This document shows positions 10,203 to 18,944 of a DNA stretch of 64,000 nt, in pieces. The translations under genes were made by a program, and so were the position numbers. The DNA is from Bacteroidales bacterium UBA3653. Lineage in GTDB: Bacteria > Bacteroidota > Bacteroidia > Bacteroidales > Paludibacteraceae. The notes under the pieces were generated by a model, which searched no databases, was not told the origin of the DNA, and saw nothing but the letters and a program-made list of their open reading frames with translations. The DNA lies in the NCBI GenBank assembly GCA_002373505.1, contig DFKE01000001.1, positions 1-64,000 on the forward strand, read 5' to 3'. Positions within the stretch are counted from its first letter, which is position 1. Each line of letters opens with the position of its first letter.

Positions 10203-10847
10203 TTAGCCTTTCATAACCCGAATGGCGTTTTCCGGGTCTTTGGCTCCGAAAACAGCGCTTCCCGCAACCAGCACATCTGCGCCGGCGGCAAACAACTCAT
10301 GAGCGTTCTCCGTGTTCACGCCGCCGTCGATCTCTATCAGAGTCTTTAGACCGCGACGGTCGATCTCTTCGCGGATAAAACGGATCTTGTCTATCGTTTC
10401 CGGGATAAATTTCTGACCCCCGAAACCTGCAAAAACAGACATCAGCAGAACCATATCTACCTTGTCTAGATAAGGCACTAAACGCTTTACGTCTATATCC
10501 GGATTGATGGTCAGACAAGTACGGACACCCTTTGCCTTGATCAATTCCAGAATTGGCATCGGATCTTCCACGGCTTCCAGATGAAAACCGACGGACCATG
10601 CACCCGCGTCACAAAAACGCTCCACGTATTTCTCCGGATGAACGATCATCAGATGTACGTCCAGCGGCTTCGTGCAATACTGCTTGAATGGTTTCATCAG
10701 CGGAAAACCGAACGATATATTCGGCACAAACGTACCGTCCATCACATCCACATGCAGCCAGTCTGCTTCGCTGCGGTTAATCATTGCTAAATCATCTGCC
10801 AAATGACCGAAATCGGCAGACAATACACTCGGTGCTATCAGTCTCAT
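10203..10847 (-). CDS. rpe: Ribulose-phosphate 3-epimerase
   Basis: A 214-residue TIM-barrel enzyme interconverting D-ribulose 5-phosphate and D-xylulose 5-phosphate in the pentose phosphate pathway. The N-terminus IAPSVLSADFGHLADDL, the metal/acid-base motif LHVDVMDGTFVPNISFG, the motif VHLMIVHPEKY and the late EIDGGVNTENAHEL phosphate loop are all present. Length is normal for the family. It lies between the short comEC and the response regulator on the same strand; the spacer to the regulator holds a heptamer repeat. Confidence 0.96.
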   Translation of the reverse strand: MRLIAPSVLSADFGHLADDLAMINRSEADWLHVDVMDGTFVPNISFGFPLMKPFKQYCTKPLDVHLMIVHPEKYVERFCDAGAWSVGFHLEAVEDPMPILELIKAKGVRTCLTINPDIDVKRLVPYLDKVDMVLLMSVFAGFGGQKFIPETIDKIRFIREEIDRRGLKTLIEIDGGVNTENAHELFAAGADVLVAGSAVFGAKDPENAIRVMKG

Positions 10848-10851
10848 CTTA

Positions 10852-10882
10852 AATTACCAATTACCAATTACAAATCACAAAT
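10852..10882. repeat. Heptamer tandem repeat (AATTACC type)
   Basis: AATTACC AATTACC AATTACA AATCACA in the 27-base spacer between the response regulator and rpe; the last unit enters the regulator's stop region. Confidence 0.7.
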
Positions 10883-11552
10883 GCTCGTTTCTAACGAGCT
10901 TGTATCCCCTATACCGCACGGCTATAATCCCGTATCCCGCAGGCGTCAGGAACTGCCGTAAATGGTTGATATACACGCCTAAAGAACGAGCCGTGAAGGC
11001 ATTGTCCTCTTTCCATAACGCTACCAAAATACGATGCTTGTCCACTACCTCGCCTTCGCTCCTGCAAAGCATCATAAGCAGATCGCTTTCACGCGAAGAG
11101 AGATGCTTCCCGTCGAAAGTCTGGTGAACGGCGTCAAACACCTTGCCGTTCAATTTAAACACCTTCTGTTTGCTCTCTTCGAAAGCCCGTACACGACGCA
11201 GAATAGCCTCCATCCGGCAGATCAGAATATCCATCGTAAACGGTTTGGTCTGATAGTCGTCGCAACCCAACTGGAATGCCCGCATCTGGTCTTCGCGGTC
11301 GCTACGCGTCGTCAGTATAATCAAAGGGATATTCGGCAAACGGTGACGGATGTCTTTGAGCAACTCGTAGCCGTTGATACCTAACCCCTGCAACTCTGTC
11401 AGTACCAGATCCCATGGCTCTTTGCGAAGACATTCCTGGCCTGCCTGACCAGTATGAACCACGTGCGACTTGTACCCGCGGCTGAGCAGGTAGTCGTTCA
11501 ACACCGTCGAGAGACTGATGTCTCCGTCTATGATTAGAATTTTGGCTGCCAT
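10875..11552 (-). CDS. OmpR/PhoB-family response regulator with degenerate receiver
   Basis: A 225-residue regulator: receiver domain (residues 1-120) and winged-helix DNA-binding domain (residues 130-225, with GYKLVRNEHL at the end). ATG at 11552 is chosen because the promoter -7 box lies at 11571-11564; a longer frame from 11594 would start inside the promoter. The receiver is atypical: the phospho-acceptor aspartate position is Glu53 (DLVLTELQ), and one residue of the acidic metal pair is Gly10 (IIDGD). Thr82 and Lys103 (TKPF) remain. This suggests phosphorylation-independent action or a locked active-like state. No histidine kinase is nearby. It is divergent from ansA, sharing a palindromic promoter. 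Confidence 0.9.
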   Translation of the reverse strand: MAAKILIIDGDISLSTVLNDYLLSRGYKSHVVHTGQAGQECLRKEPWDLVLTELQGLGINGYELLKDIRHRLPNIPLIILTTRSDREDQMRAFQLGCDDYQTKPFTMDILICRMEAILRRVRAFEESKQKVFKLNGKVFDAVHQTFDGKHLSSRESDLLMMLCRSEGEVVDKHRILVALWKEDNAFTARSLGVYINHLRQFLTPAGYGIIAVRYRGYKLVRNEHL

Positions 11553-11563
11553 AAAATCTGCTG

Positions 11564-11595
11564 CAAAATTACGAAATAATTTGCATATATGCAAA
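11564..11595 (-). promoter_or_regulatory. Promoter of the response regulator, face to face with the ansA promoter
   Basis: Minus strand TTTG (11595-11592), 20-nt spacer, TAATTTTG (11571-11564). The predicted RNA start is only about 5 nt before the ATG at 11552, so the leader is very short. Confidence 0.8.
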
Positions 11596-11611
11596 AAAAA
11601 TTGTAATTTTG
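11580..11611 (+). promoter_or_regulatory. Promoter of ansA
   Basis: TTTG (11580-11583), 20-nt spacer, TAATTTTG (11604-11611). The -33 box and that of the divergent regulator are the two halves of a perfect 16-bp palindrome, TTTGCATATATGCAAA (11580-11595). Confidence 0.85.
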
Positions 11612-11634
11612 CACCGCAAAATTGTTAAAAAGCT

Positions 11635-12666
11635 ATGAGCAAAGTACTTTTGATCTCTACCGGCGGAACAATTACCATGGTGCGGAGTAAAACATCCGGT
11701 GCCTTGGTGCCTGCGGATATTGAGAATTTCAAGGCTTATATGCCGGAACTCTTCGCGGGGGATATACAAGTGGATATTCAGGCTTTCTCACCCCTCTTGG
11801 ATTCGTCCGATGTCAATCCGGACTGCTGGGTGAGAATGGCGCGAATGGTATATGACCATTATGAGGATTACGACGGATTTGTGATCCTTCATGGTACAGA
11901 CACTATGTCCTATTCTGCGTCTGCGCTCTCTTTCATGCTTGAGAACCTGTCCAAACCCGTTGTCTTCACAGGCTCGCAGCTACCGGTCGGTGTCCTGCGC
12001 TCGGATGCAAAGGAAAACCTGTTGACGGCTATCGAGATCGCCGCGGCGCAGGATGAAGAAGGAAATGCAATCGTGCCTGAGGTTACTATTTACTTTGAGG
12101 ACCGCCTCTTCCGCGCTAACCGTACTACGAAACGTAATGCAGAGCATTTCTCGGCGTTCAATAGCTATAACTATCCCGCGCTCGCAAAAGCCGGAGTACA
12201 TATTACTTACCAGCCGCATTTGGTGCACTATACCGATTTGAATGCACCCCTGATACTGCATACGAATTTTGACTGCAATGTGGCGGTGCTGAAACTCTTT
12301 CCGGGCATTCAGCAGCCTGTCGTGCGCGCACTCTTGCGTACGCGCGGTTTAAAAGGAGTAGTGCTGGAGACCTTCGGCGCAGGAAATGCGCCTACCGACA
12401 AATGGTTATACAGGGAACTGAAAGCGGCGGTTGACAAAGGTATCGTGATTGTCAATAAGACCCAATGCAACACCGGTTCTGTCGAAATGGGTTTGTACGC
12501 TGTTTCGCTTAACCTGATGAAAGCGGGTGTGATTTCAGGACATGATATTACGACCGAAGCGCTACTCACCAAGATGATGCTTCTCTTCGGAGAAAACCCC
12601 GATGACACGGAACTTGTTAGCACCCTGCTCGGTAAAGACATCTGTGGCGAAATGACTATAGACTAA
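11635..12666 (+). CDS. ansA: L-asparaginase, type I (cytoplasmic)
   Basis: A 343-residue enzyme hydrolysing L-asparagine to aspartate and ammonia. Both catalytic threonine motifs are present: STGGTITM near the N-terminus and LHGTDTMSYSASALSFML near residues 85-102. There is no signal peptide, which matches type I. It has its own promoter, divergent from the response regulator, with a 24-base gap from the -7 box to the start. A palindromic ATCCGCCAA-type element sits just after the stop codon, before pepD. Confidence 0.95.
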   Translation: MSKVLLISTGGTITMVRSKTSGALVPADIENFKAYMPELFAGDIQVDIQAFSPLLDSSDVNPDCWVRMARMVYDHYEDYDGFVILHGTDTMSYSASALSFMLENLSKPVVFTGSQLPVGVLRSDAKENLLTAIEIAAAQDEEGNAIVPEVTIYFEDRLFRANRTTKRNAEHFSAFNSYNYPALAKAGVHITYQPHLVHYTDLNAPLILHTNFDCNVAVLKLFPGIQQPVVRALLRTRGLKGVVLETFGAGNAPTDKWLYRELKAAVDKGIVIVNKTQCNTGSVEMGLYAVSLNLMKAGVISGHDITTEALLTKMMLLFGENPDDTELVSTLLGKDICGEMTID

Positions 12667-12668
12667 CC

Positions 12669-12688
12669 ATCCGCCAACTCTGGCGGAT
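12669..12688. repeat. Palindromic element A (ATCCGCCAA..), copy 1
   Basis: A 20-bp near-perfect palindrome, ATCCGCCAACTCTGGCGGAT, directly after ansA. Four more copies lie near 59.0-59.4 kb and at 63521. Confidence 0.75.
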
Positions 12689-12704
12689 TAAAATAAATGA
12701 AAAA

Positions 12705-14192
12705 ATGGCAAATGAAAAAATGGTAAATGGCTTACAGCCTCAAGGTTTGTGGAACTGTTTCTACAGCCTTACCCAAATCCCGCGTCCCAGCGGCAAACGC
12801 AAAGAGATAGCGGATTTTCTTGTTAACTACGGTAAGTCGCTTGGTCTGGAGACCTTTCAGGACGAAATCGGCAATGTCCTTATCCGTAAACCGGCTTCGC
12901 CGGGAATGGAGAACCATCCCGGTGTAATTCTCCAGGGACACATGGATATGGTGCCGCAAAAGAACAGCGACAAGGTCTTTGATTTCGAGAAAGATGCTAT
13001 CCAGGCATATGTAGAGGAGAATGGGGAATGGGTGACTGCAGACGGTACTACGCTTGGCGCAGATAACGGTATAGGGGTGGCTACTGCGATGGCAATCCTT
13101 GCAGACAAGTCGGTCGTTCACCCGCCGTTGGAGGCGTTCTTCACGATTGATGAAGAGACAGGAATGTACGGTGCCAATGCCCTCCAACCGGGATGGCTCA
13201 AAGGCAAATACCTGCTGAACCTGGATTCGGAGACGGAAGGCGAACTCTACGTAGGATGCGCCGGAGGAATTGATACAACCGCTACTTTCTCCTATCAGGA
13301 AGTGGAGACCGAAGAAGGGGACATTGCTTTGAAAGTAGAAGTCAAGGGTTGCAAGGGAGGACACTCCGGATGCGACATCCATCTTCAGCGCGCGAATGCT
13401 ATCAAACTGCTCTTCCGTTTTCTCAAAGAGGCGGTGGCTGACTATGAGGCGCGGCTGGCATGTGTGGAAGGAGGATCGCTCCGTAATGCAATCCCGCGTG
13501 AGGCGTCAGCGGTCATTACAATCCCGGCAGACAGCTATCAGGACGTACAGGATCTGGTGGATCGTTATGAAGACCTCTGGCTGCGCGAATATGACGGTAT
13601 TGAGACGGACCTGCATTTTACGGCTCACGAAGTGGAATGTCCGAAGACCGAAATGCCCGAGGATGTACAGGACTTCCTTATTCACGCTATCACCCTCTGC
13701 CCGCACGGTGTTTATCGTGTAATCCCTGAAGCACCGGACATCGTCGAGACGTCCAACAACCTCGCTATGATCTCTACAAATACCAAAATGGTAAATGACC
13801 AAATGGTACATGTCGTTGAGGTTTGCTGTCTCACCCGCTCGTCCGTAGAGAGCCGAAAGGAAGAACTGGCATCCATCATCCAGTCCGCTTTCTCCCTTGC
13901 AGGCGCAGACGTACAGTTCAGCGGATCATACCCCGGCTGGAAACCAAACCTCAAGAGCCGTCTCCTTGCTACGATGAAGGAGACCTACGAGAAAGAGTTT
14001 GGCTCCGAGCCGCGCGTCATCATTATTCACGCCGGACTCGAATGTGGTATCATAGGGGCTAAATACGAAGGAATGGAGATGATCTCTTTCGGTCCGACCA
14101 TTGAGCATCCCCATTCCCCCGATGAGCGTGTGAATATCGCTACTGTGCAGAAGTTCTATCGCTTTGTGTTAGCTGCTCTACAGCAGCTTTAG
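12705..14192 (+). CDS. pepD: Cytosol non-specific dipeptidase (aminoacyl-histidine dipeptidase)
   Basis: A 495-residue M20-family zinc dipeptidase that hydrolyses dipeptides such as carnosine and Xaa-His. Visible metal-site motifs are LQGHMDMVPQ near residue 76, DGTTLGADNGIGVA near residue 110 and TIDEETGMYGA near residue 145, plus a late IHAGLECGIIGAKY segment. The first codons (MANEKMVNG) are encoded by the same AAATG(G/A) repeat that fills neighbouring spacers; ATG at 12720 is an alternative start. Near residues 362-369 the sequence MVNDQMVH comes from an in-frame copy of the 15-nt spacer repeat. Its 3' end overlaps convergent ctpA by 53 bases. Confidence 0.95.
   Translation: MANEKMVNGLQPQGLWNCFYSLTQIPRPSGKRKEIADFLVNYGKSLGLETFQDEIGNVLIRKPASPGMENHPGVILQGHMDMVPQKNSDKVFDFEKDAIQAYVEENGEWVTADGTTLGADNGIGVATAMAILADKSVVHPPLEAFFTIDEETGMYGANALQPGWLKGKYLLNLDSETEGELYVGCAGGIDTTATFSYQEVETEEGDIALKVEVKGCKGGHSGCDIHLQRANAIKLLFRFLKEAVADYEARLACVEGGSLRNAIPREASAVITIPADSYQDVQDLVDRYEDLWLREYDGIETDLHFTAHEVECPKTEMPEDVQDFLIHAITLCPHGVYRVIPEAPDIVETSNNLAMISTNTKMVNDQMVHVVEVCCLTRSSVESRKEELASIIQSAFSLAGADVQFSGSYPGWKPNLKSRLLATMKETYEKEFGSEPRVIIIHAGLECGIIGAKYEGMEMISFGPTIEHPHSPDERVNIATVQKFYRFVLAALQQL
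13786..13812. repeat. 15-nt repeat copy inside pepD
   Basis: The AAATGGT/AAATGACC unit in frame in pepD, encoding KMVNDQMVH where other M20 dipeptidases have a short loop. Confidence 0.65.
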
Positions 14193-15789
14193 TGATCTCG
14201 TCGTCGCGCTCAAAGAGAGGGAAGAATCCTTCGTCTCCTAAGATATTGCGCACGATATAGGCATTCAAAAGTCGCGTCATTAACGGGCGCGATTTTTGTA
14301 TCTCCGCCTCGTTCGGCTCCACGCCCTTGTCTTCTGCAAACTTCACAAACTCACGCAATACATTCTGTTTAAGCAGATACTTCTCCAGACTCTGCCAGTC
14401 CTTGAATTTACTCAACTCTTTGCGGTGTTGGTCCGTGTATTGGTATGCAAACTGGTACGTGTATGCCAGATTCACGCAGCGGTTGTACCAAGGCGTATTG
14501 AGCGTTGTGTCCCTTCCTACGAATACATCCGGCATGATACCGCCGCCGCCGTACATCTTGCGTCCGCCTTTGGTGTAATAAATAGTGGTGTCCGCAAAAT
14601 GGATAGAATCGGCAGAATAGAACTCGCCGTGTTCGAACCGGTCCAGCAGGTCTTTCTCGTAATCCTCCTGATCACCCAGAGTGTAAGGCTTCTGGATACA
14701 CCGGCCCGAAGGGGTGTAGTACCGCGCCACGGTCAGTCGCACGGCGCTGCCGTCGTCGAAAGGCATCTGCTGTTGTACCAGACCCTTTCCGAACGAACGC
14801 CGGCCTACGATAGTCGCGCGGTCGTTGTCCTGCATCGCACCGGCGAAAATCTCGCTCGCTGAAGCCGAGAAATTGTCGATTAGCACAACCAGCGGCACGT
14901 CTTTGAATCGCCCGCTGCCGTTAGCGTTTGCCTCATATCGCGGATAAGCACGACCCTCTGAATATACAATCAGGTCGCCGCGATGCAGAAACTCATTCGC
15001 CATGCGGATTGCCTGCTCCATATAACCGCCGCTGTTCTCGCGCAGATCCACGATAAAACGTGTCGCTCCCTTGGCATATAGGTCTGCTAAAGCGGAGATG
15101 AACTCCTTATACGTCGTCTCGCCGAACTTGTTAACACGGATAAATCCGATTTTGTCTTTCGACTTTTGACCTTCGGCTTCTGGCTCAATGATGAACTTCG
15201 CATCCACGCTCGTCACCGGTATATCGCCTCTTGTGACTGTGAAATAGAGCGGCTCGTTCATTCCGGAACGAAGCACGCCCAGTTTTACTTGGGTGCCCTT
15301 CTCGCCGCGGAGTGTACGCATCACTTTCTCGTTATTGATCTTTTTGCCCGTGAAAACGCTGTCATCTACGGTAATCAGTTTGTCGCCGGCTAATACACCA
15401 ACGCCTTCGCTCGGACCGCCGGCTATGACAGCTACGATACGTACTGTGTCCTGCTGGATCGAGAACTGTACTCCGATACCCGAGAACGAACCGGCTAACT
15501 CAGAGTTCACCATTTCCAGATCTTCCTTCGGGATATACGAACTATGCGGATCTAATTTGTGTACCAGATCCGTCATCGCCTCGTCGGTAATACTGTCTAT
15601 ATTCAGTTCGTCCACATAGGCTGTTTGCATCAGTTGCAGCAGACGGTCCACTTTGGATTGTTCCAACTGCCATGTGCCGTTCTGATAAATAATCCGCTGT
15701 GCGTTCGCTTTCTGGCTCAACGCCATGCCGATGATGATACCTAATACTACGCCGAGCACGGTTAAGGTCGGCAAAATAAATTTCTTCAT
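14140..15789 (-). CDS. ctpA: S41 family C-terminal processing protease with PDZ domain
   Basis: A 549-residue periplasmic or membrane-anchored serine protease of the CtpA/Prc type, which trims C-termini of envelope proteins. N-terminal signal anchor (residues 5-28), PDZ domain (about 85-170), then the S41 core with VDLRENSGGYMEQA, the catalytic serine in DNFSASASEIFAGA and the catalytic lysine in RRSFGKGLVQQQ. Around residues 200-212 there is a low-complexity insert (EPEAEGQKSKDK) encoded by the CTTTCGACTTTTGAC-type repeat. It is the last gene of a tig-mpl-deaminase-ctpA run and overlaps pepD tail to tail. Confidence 0.93.
   Translation of the reverse strand: MKKFILPTLTVLGVVLGIIIGMALSQKANAQRIIYQNGTWQLEQSKVDRLLQLMQTAYVDELNIDSITDEAMTDLVHKLDPHSSYIPKEDLEMVNSELAGSFSGIGVQFSIQQDTVRIVAVIAGGPSEGVGVLAGDKLITVDDSVFTGKKINNEKVMRTLRGEKGTQVKLGVLRSGMNEPLYFTVTRGDIPVTSVDAKFIIEPEAEGQKSKDKIGFIRVNKFGETTYKEFISALADLYAKGATRFIVDLRENSGGYMEQAIRMANEFLHRGDLIVYSEGRAYPRYEANANGSGRFKDVPLVVLIDNFSASASEIFAGAMQDNDRATIVGRRSFGKGLVQQQMPFDDGSAVRLTVARYYTPSGRCIQKPYTLGDQEDYEKDLLDRFEHGEFYSADSIHFADTTIYYTKGGRKMYGGGGIMPDVFVGRDTTLNTPWYNRCVNLAYTYQFAYQYTDQHRKELSKFKDWQSLEKYLLKQNVLREFVKFAEDKGVEPNEAEIQKSRPLMTRLLNAYIVRNILGDEGFFPLFERDDEITKAAVEQLTQSDRTSAQ
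15152..15183. repeat. CTTTCGACTTTTGAC repeat inside ctpA
   Basis: Degenerate 7-8 nt units in frame, encoding the charged insert EPEAEGQKSKDK. The same unit lies in spacers at 55682-55712 and in the end of the debranching enzyme gene. Confidence 0.55.
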
Positions 15790-15805
15790 CTTTCTTCCTT
15801 TCGCT

Positions 15806-16222
15806 TTAGTCCTTCAGAAACTCTACTTCTATCCCTGCACGTTTCAACAGCTCCACGCCGTCCATAATCCTGTATTCTTCGCCGTAAACGACCCTTTTGA
15901 TACCGCTCTGTATAATCAGCTTCGAGCACTCCAGACACGGCGAAGCCGTCACATACAGCGTTGCTCCGTCCGAACTGTTGTTGGACCGTGCTACTTTCGT
16001 CAGCGCGTTCGCCTCCGCGTGCAGCACGTACGGTTTGGATACGTTGTTCTCGTCCTCGCAGATGTTCTCGAATCCCGAAGGTGTGCCGTTGTAGCCGTCA
16101 GAGATGATCATTTGGTCTTTTACCAGCAGTGCACCTACTTTGCGGCGCACGCAGTAACTGTTCTCCGCCCATGTACGTGCCATGCGCATGTACAGATAGT
16201 CGCGTCTTTTTTGCTTATCCAT
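15806..16222 (-). CDS. Deoxycytidylate (dCMP) deaminase
   Basis: A 138-residue zinc deaminase converting dCMP to dUMP for thymidylate synthesis. Zinc ligands and catalytic glutamate are in VLHAEANAL (His, Glu) and TASPCLECSKL (two Cys). The N-terminal GALLVKDQMIISDGYNGTPS segment is typical of dCMP deaminases rather than TadA. The start overlaps the end of mpl by 8 bases, so translation is coupled. Placement upstream of ctpA is a familiar Bacteroidales gene order. Confidence 0.93.
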   Translation of the reverse strand: MDKQKRRDYLYMRMARTWAENSYCVRRKVGALLVKDQMIISDGYNGTPSGFENICEDENNVSKPYVLHAEANALTKVARSNNSSDGATLYVTASPCLECSKLIIQSGIKRVVYGEEYRIMDGVELLKRAGIEVEFLKD

Positions 16223-17540
16223 GGATTAATTGTTTTGCAAATTCCTTTATGTTGATTCCGTCGAAAGTGCCGCTGGACATCATCAGCAGGGCGGTGTTGG
16301 TAAAGTCTAGACTTTGTAGCCTGAGTTGCAGCGCCAGACTCTCCGTGAAAACCTCCACATTTTTTGTGCCAAAAGCCTCACGTACCTCTTCCGCGCTAAT
16401 AGGCGTCAGACGTTTGTGCTCGATTACCTTCGGGTTGAAATAGACATACGCCACGTCCGCTTCTGCCATGCACCCTTTGTACTGCGGCAGAAACTCCGCC
16501 ATCAGGCTGCTGAAGGTATGCAACTCCATGCAGGCAATCAGTTTCTTCTCCGGATAGCGTTCGCGTACGGCATTGATGGTCGCTTTCAGTTTGCTCGGTG
16601 AATGGGCGAAGTCTTTGTAGGCTACGCTGTCTGCCGTCTCGCATATCTTCTCCAGACGGTTTGAGGCACCGGTGAACGTACTGATCTCTCGGTAGAAATC
16701 CTCCGGCGCTACACCGATGCAATGGCACGCCAGCATGGCTGCCTGCAGGTTCTGCATGTTATGCCGGCCGAAAATCTGCATCTCTACTTTGCCGTCATAC
16801 GCGTCGTACGGAATGCATGTGATATCTTTGCGTGCCTCCCCGGCTATAGCCCGCAGGTTCTCGTCGCCCTTGTAGTAGATAAAACTGCCGTCCGGCTCAA
16901 TTGAGTGTACAAACTTGCGGAAAGTATCTACATATTGCGGGAAAGTAGGGAAAACATTGATATGGTCCCACGCAATACCGGTCAGGATAGCTACATGCGG
17001 ATGGTACCAAAGGAACTTGGACCGCAGGTCGAGTGGGGAAGTGAGGTATTCGTCACCCTCAAACACGGCATACTTGGCGGTGTCGGACAGCCGTACCATC
17101 CGCTCAAAACCTTCTATCTGGGCACCTACCATATAGTCCGCTTCGATCCCTAACCGCTGTAGCACATACAGGATCATGCTGGTCGTAGTGGTCTTGCCGT
17201 GGCTGCCGCCTACTACAATACGGATCTTGTCTTTCGTTTGCTCATACAGGTATTCGGGGAAGGAATAGATCTTGATTCCTAACTCGCGGGCTTTGACCAG
17301 CTCCGGGTTGTCTTCGCGGGCATGCATGCCCAGAATGATGGCGTCAATGTCCGGCGTGATGCGCTCGGGATGCCAACCCATCTCGTCCGGAAGCAGACCC
17401 GCCTCGCGCAAATGAGACAAAGCAGGGTCGAAGATTTCATCATCCGACCCCGTTACTTTGTACCCCGCTTTGGAGGCAACGGCTAATGCCAGATTGTGCA
17501 TTGCCGCGCCGCCAATAGCTATAAAATGAATGTGTGTCAT
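16215..17540 (-). CDS. mpl: UDP-MurNAc:L-Ala-gamma-D-Glu-meso-DAP ligase (murein peptide recycling)
   Basis: A 441-residue Mur-ligase family enzyme that reattaches the recycled murein tripeptide to UDP-MurNAc. The N-terminal Rossmann motif is HFIAIGGAAMHNLALAV, the ATP P-loop is VVGGSHGKTTTTSMILY near residue 110, and the C-terminal segment SSGTFDGINIKEFA is typical of the Mpl subgroup. It begins at the stop codon of tig (TAATG, one shared base), which indicates tight coupling. Confidence 0.93.
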   Translation of the reverse strand: MTHIHFIAIGGAAMHNLALAVASKAGYKVTGSDDEIFDPALSHLREAGLLPDEMGWHPERITPDIDAIILGMHAREDNPELVKARELGIKIYSFPEYLYEQTKDKIRIVVGGSHGKTTTTSMILYVLQRLGIEADYMVGAQIEGFERMVRLSDTAKYAVFEGDEYLTSPLDLRSKFLWYHPHVAILTGIAWDHINVFPTFPQYVDTFRKFVHSIEPDGSFIYYKGDENLRAIAGEARKDITCIPYDAYDGKVEMQIFGRHNMQNLQAAMLACHCIGVAPEDFYREISTFTGASNRLEKICETADSVAYKDFAHSPSKLKATINAVRERYPEKKLIACMELHTFSSLMAEFLPQYKGCMAEADVAYVYFNPKVIEHKRLTPISAEEVREAFGTKNVEVFTESLALQLRLQSLDFTNTALLMMSSGTFDGINIKEFAKQLIHG

Positions 17541-18868
17541 TAACTAAACAATTTACCAAACTCTTCGTGCGAGATCTTCTTCTGCTCGACTTTCACAACG
17601 CCTTTCAGCGCCTCGTAGATCTTGTTCTCGGCTACGCGCTCTACAATGCCGCGCAGTTGGTTCTCCTGTTTCAGCATCTCGTTGGCGTAGTTGGTCAGAT
17701 ATTGGTCGTCCACGTGCATCAGACCGTACTGCATGAACTGCATGCGGGCTACCTCTTTCGCGTATGCCTCTACGTCCTCTTTCTGCACGTCGATCTTGTA
17801 TTCCTTCATCAGCTGGTCTTTAGCCAGATGCCATTTCAGTTCCTCCAGCATCTTGTCGAAATCCTTGTCCAGCTCTTCTTGGGTCATCTTCTCGTTGGTC
17901 TCCAATACCCAACGTTTGAGGAAATCAACAGGGAACTCGATCTTCTCCATCTTCTTCATGATAGCCTCTTTGGCGTCCAGACCGAATTTGTATTTGCTGT
18001 CCTCAGCCATGTTGGCTTCAATCTCTGCTTTGATGCGGGCGCGGAACTCTGCCTCGTCTTTCGGCGCGTTCTCGCCGTATACTTTCGTAAACAGTTCTTC
18101 GTTGAGAGCGGCGTCCGTATGGCGGGTGATCTCCTGGATCTCAAAAGTGAAATCGCTGGTCAGACCGGTTGCCTGCTCTTTGCTGATACCCAGCAGGGAA
18201 CTTACCTCTACTTCGCTGCCGAAGGCTTTCGTCGGGTTGAAGGTCACTACATCGCCTTTCTTCGCTCCGATGAATTTCTTCTGCTGTATCTTCTGTTTCA
18301 TGTAAGCCGGATTGAGGACGGCACCCTCTTTGACGATCTCGCCGTCAACCTGCTTGGCAATACCTTTCACGATGTCGCCTTCCGCTACCTCTTCTGCCTG
18401 TGCGTATTCGCCGAAACGTGCGCAGTACGACTGGATCTGGTTGTTGACCATCTCGTCGGTAACCTCGATCACGTACTCGGTCAGTTTGTTCTTGCCGTTC
18501 AGGCGTGCGTCAAACTCGGGAGCTACAGCGATGTCAAACATAAAGGTGTAGCTCTCCTCGTTGTCCAGGTCGATCTTCGGGGATTCTTTGCTTGGCAGCG
18601 GGTCACCTAAGATATTCAGTTTGTTGTCCTCGATGTGCTTCTGCAGACCTTCGCCTACTTTCTTGTTCAGCACGTCAGCCAAGATACCCTTTCCGTACAT
18701 TTTCTTTACCAGTCCGGCAGGCACCATGCCCGGGCGGAAACCCGGCATTTGCGCTTTGTGACGTACTTCTTTCAGTTGCTTGGTTACTTCTTCCTGATAG
18801 TCGGCTGGCTCGATTGTCAGCGTTACTACAGCCATCAGGTCTTTTAATTCACTTTGATTAATCTTCAT
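17540..18868 (-). CDS. tig: Trigger factor, ribosome-associated chaperone
   Basis: A 442-residue trigger factor. The N-terminal ribosome-binding region contains HKAQMPGFRPGMVPAGLVKK (residues 33-52), close to the GFRxGKxP signature. The middle PPIase-like domain (about 150-245) is degenerate, as is usual in Bacteroidota, and the long helical C-terminal chaperone arms follow. Single-copy housekeeping gene; stop overlaps mpl start. The upstream spacer is an 8-nt tandem repeat array rather than a recognisable promoter. Confidence 0.92.
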   Translation of the reverse strand: MKINQSELKDLMAVVTLTIEPADYQEEVTKQLKEVRHKAQMPGFRPGMVPAGLVKKMYGKGILADVLNKKVGEGLQKHIEDNKLNILGDPLPSKESPKIDLDNEESYTFMFDIAVAPEFDARLNGKNKLTEYVIEVTDEMVNNQIQSYCARFGEYAQAEEVAEGDIVKGIAKQVDGEIVKEGAVLNPAYMKQKIQQKKFIGAKKGDVVTFNPTKAFGSEVEVSSLLGISKEQATGLTSDFTFEIQEITRHTDAALNEELFTKVYGENAPKDEAEFRARIKAEIEANMAEDSKYKFGLDAKEAIMKKMEKIEFPVDFLKRWVLETNEKMTQEELDKDFDKMLEELKWHLAKDQLMKEYKIDVQKEDVEAYAKEVARMQFMQYGLMHVDDQYLTNYANEMLKQENQLRGIVERVAENKIYEALKGVVKVEQKKISHEEFGKLFS

Positions 18869-18895
18869 AATATTGTTGATTTTTTTAAATTTTTT

Positions 18896-18940
18896 CGGGA
18901 TTACGGGATTACGTAATTACGTAATTACGGGATTACGATT
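18896..18940. repeat. Octamer tandem repeat (GATTACG type)
   Basis: About five units of (G/T)(G/A)ATTACG in the spacer between typA and tig. The same family is at 53444-53482 before dus. Confidence 0.8.
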
Positions 18941-18944
18941 TTTC

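Noticed and set aside
11552..11594. Longer N-terminus for the response regulator from ATG 11594
   Set aside because: It would place the start codon inside the -33 region of its own promoter; the receiver domain begins naturally at 11552.
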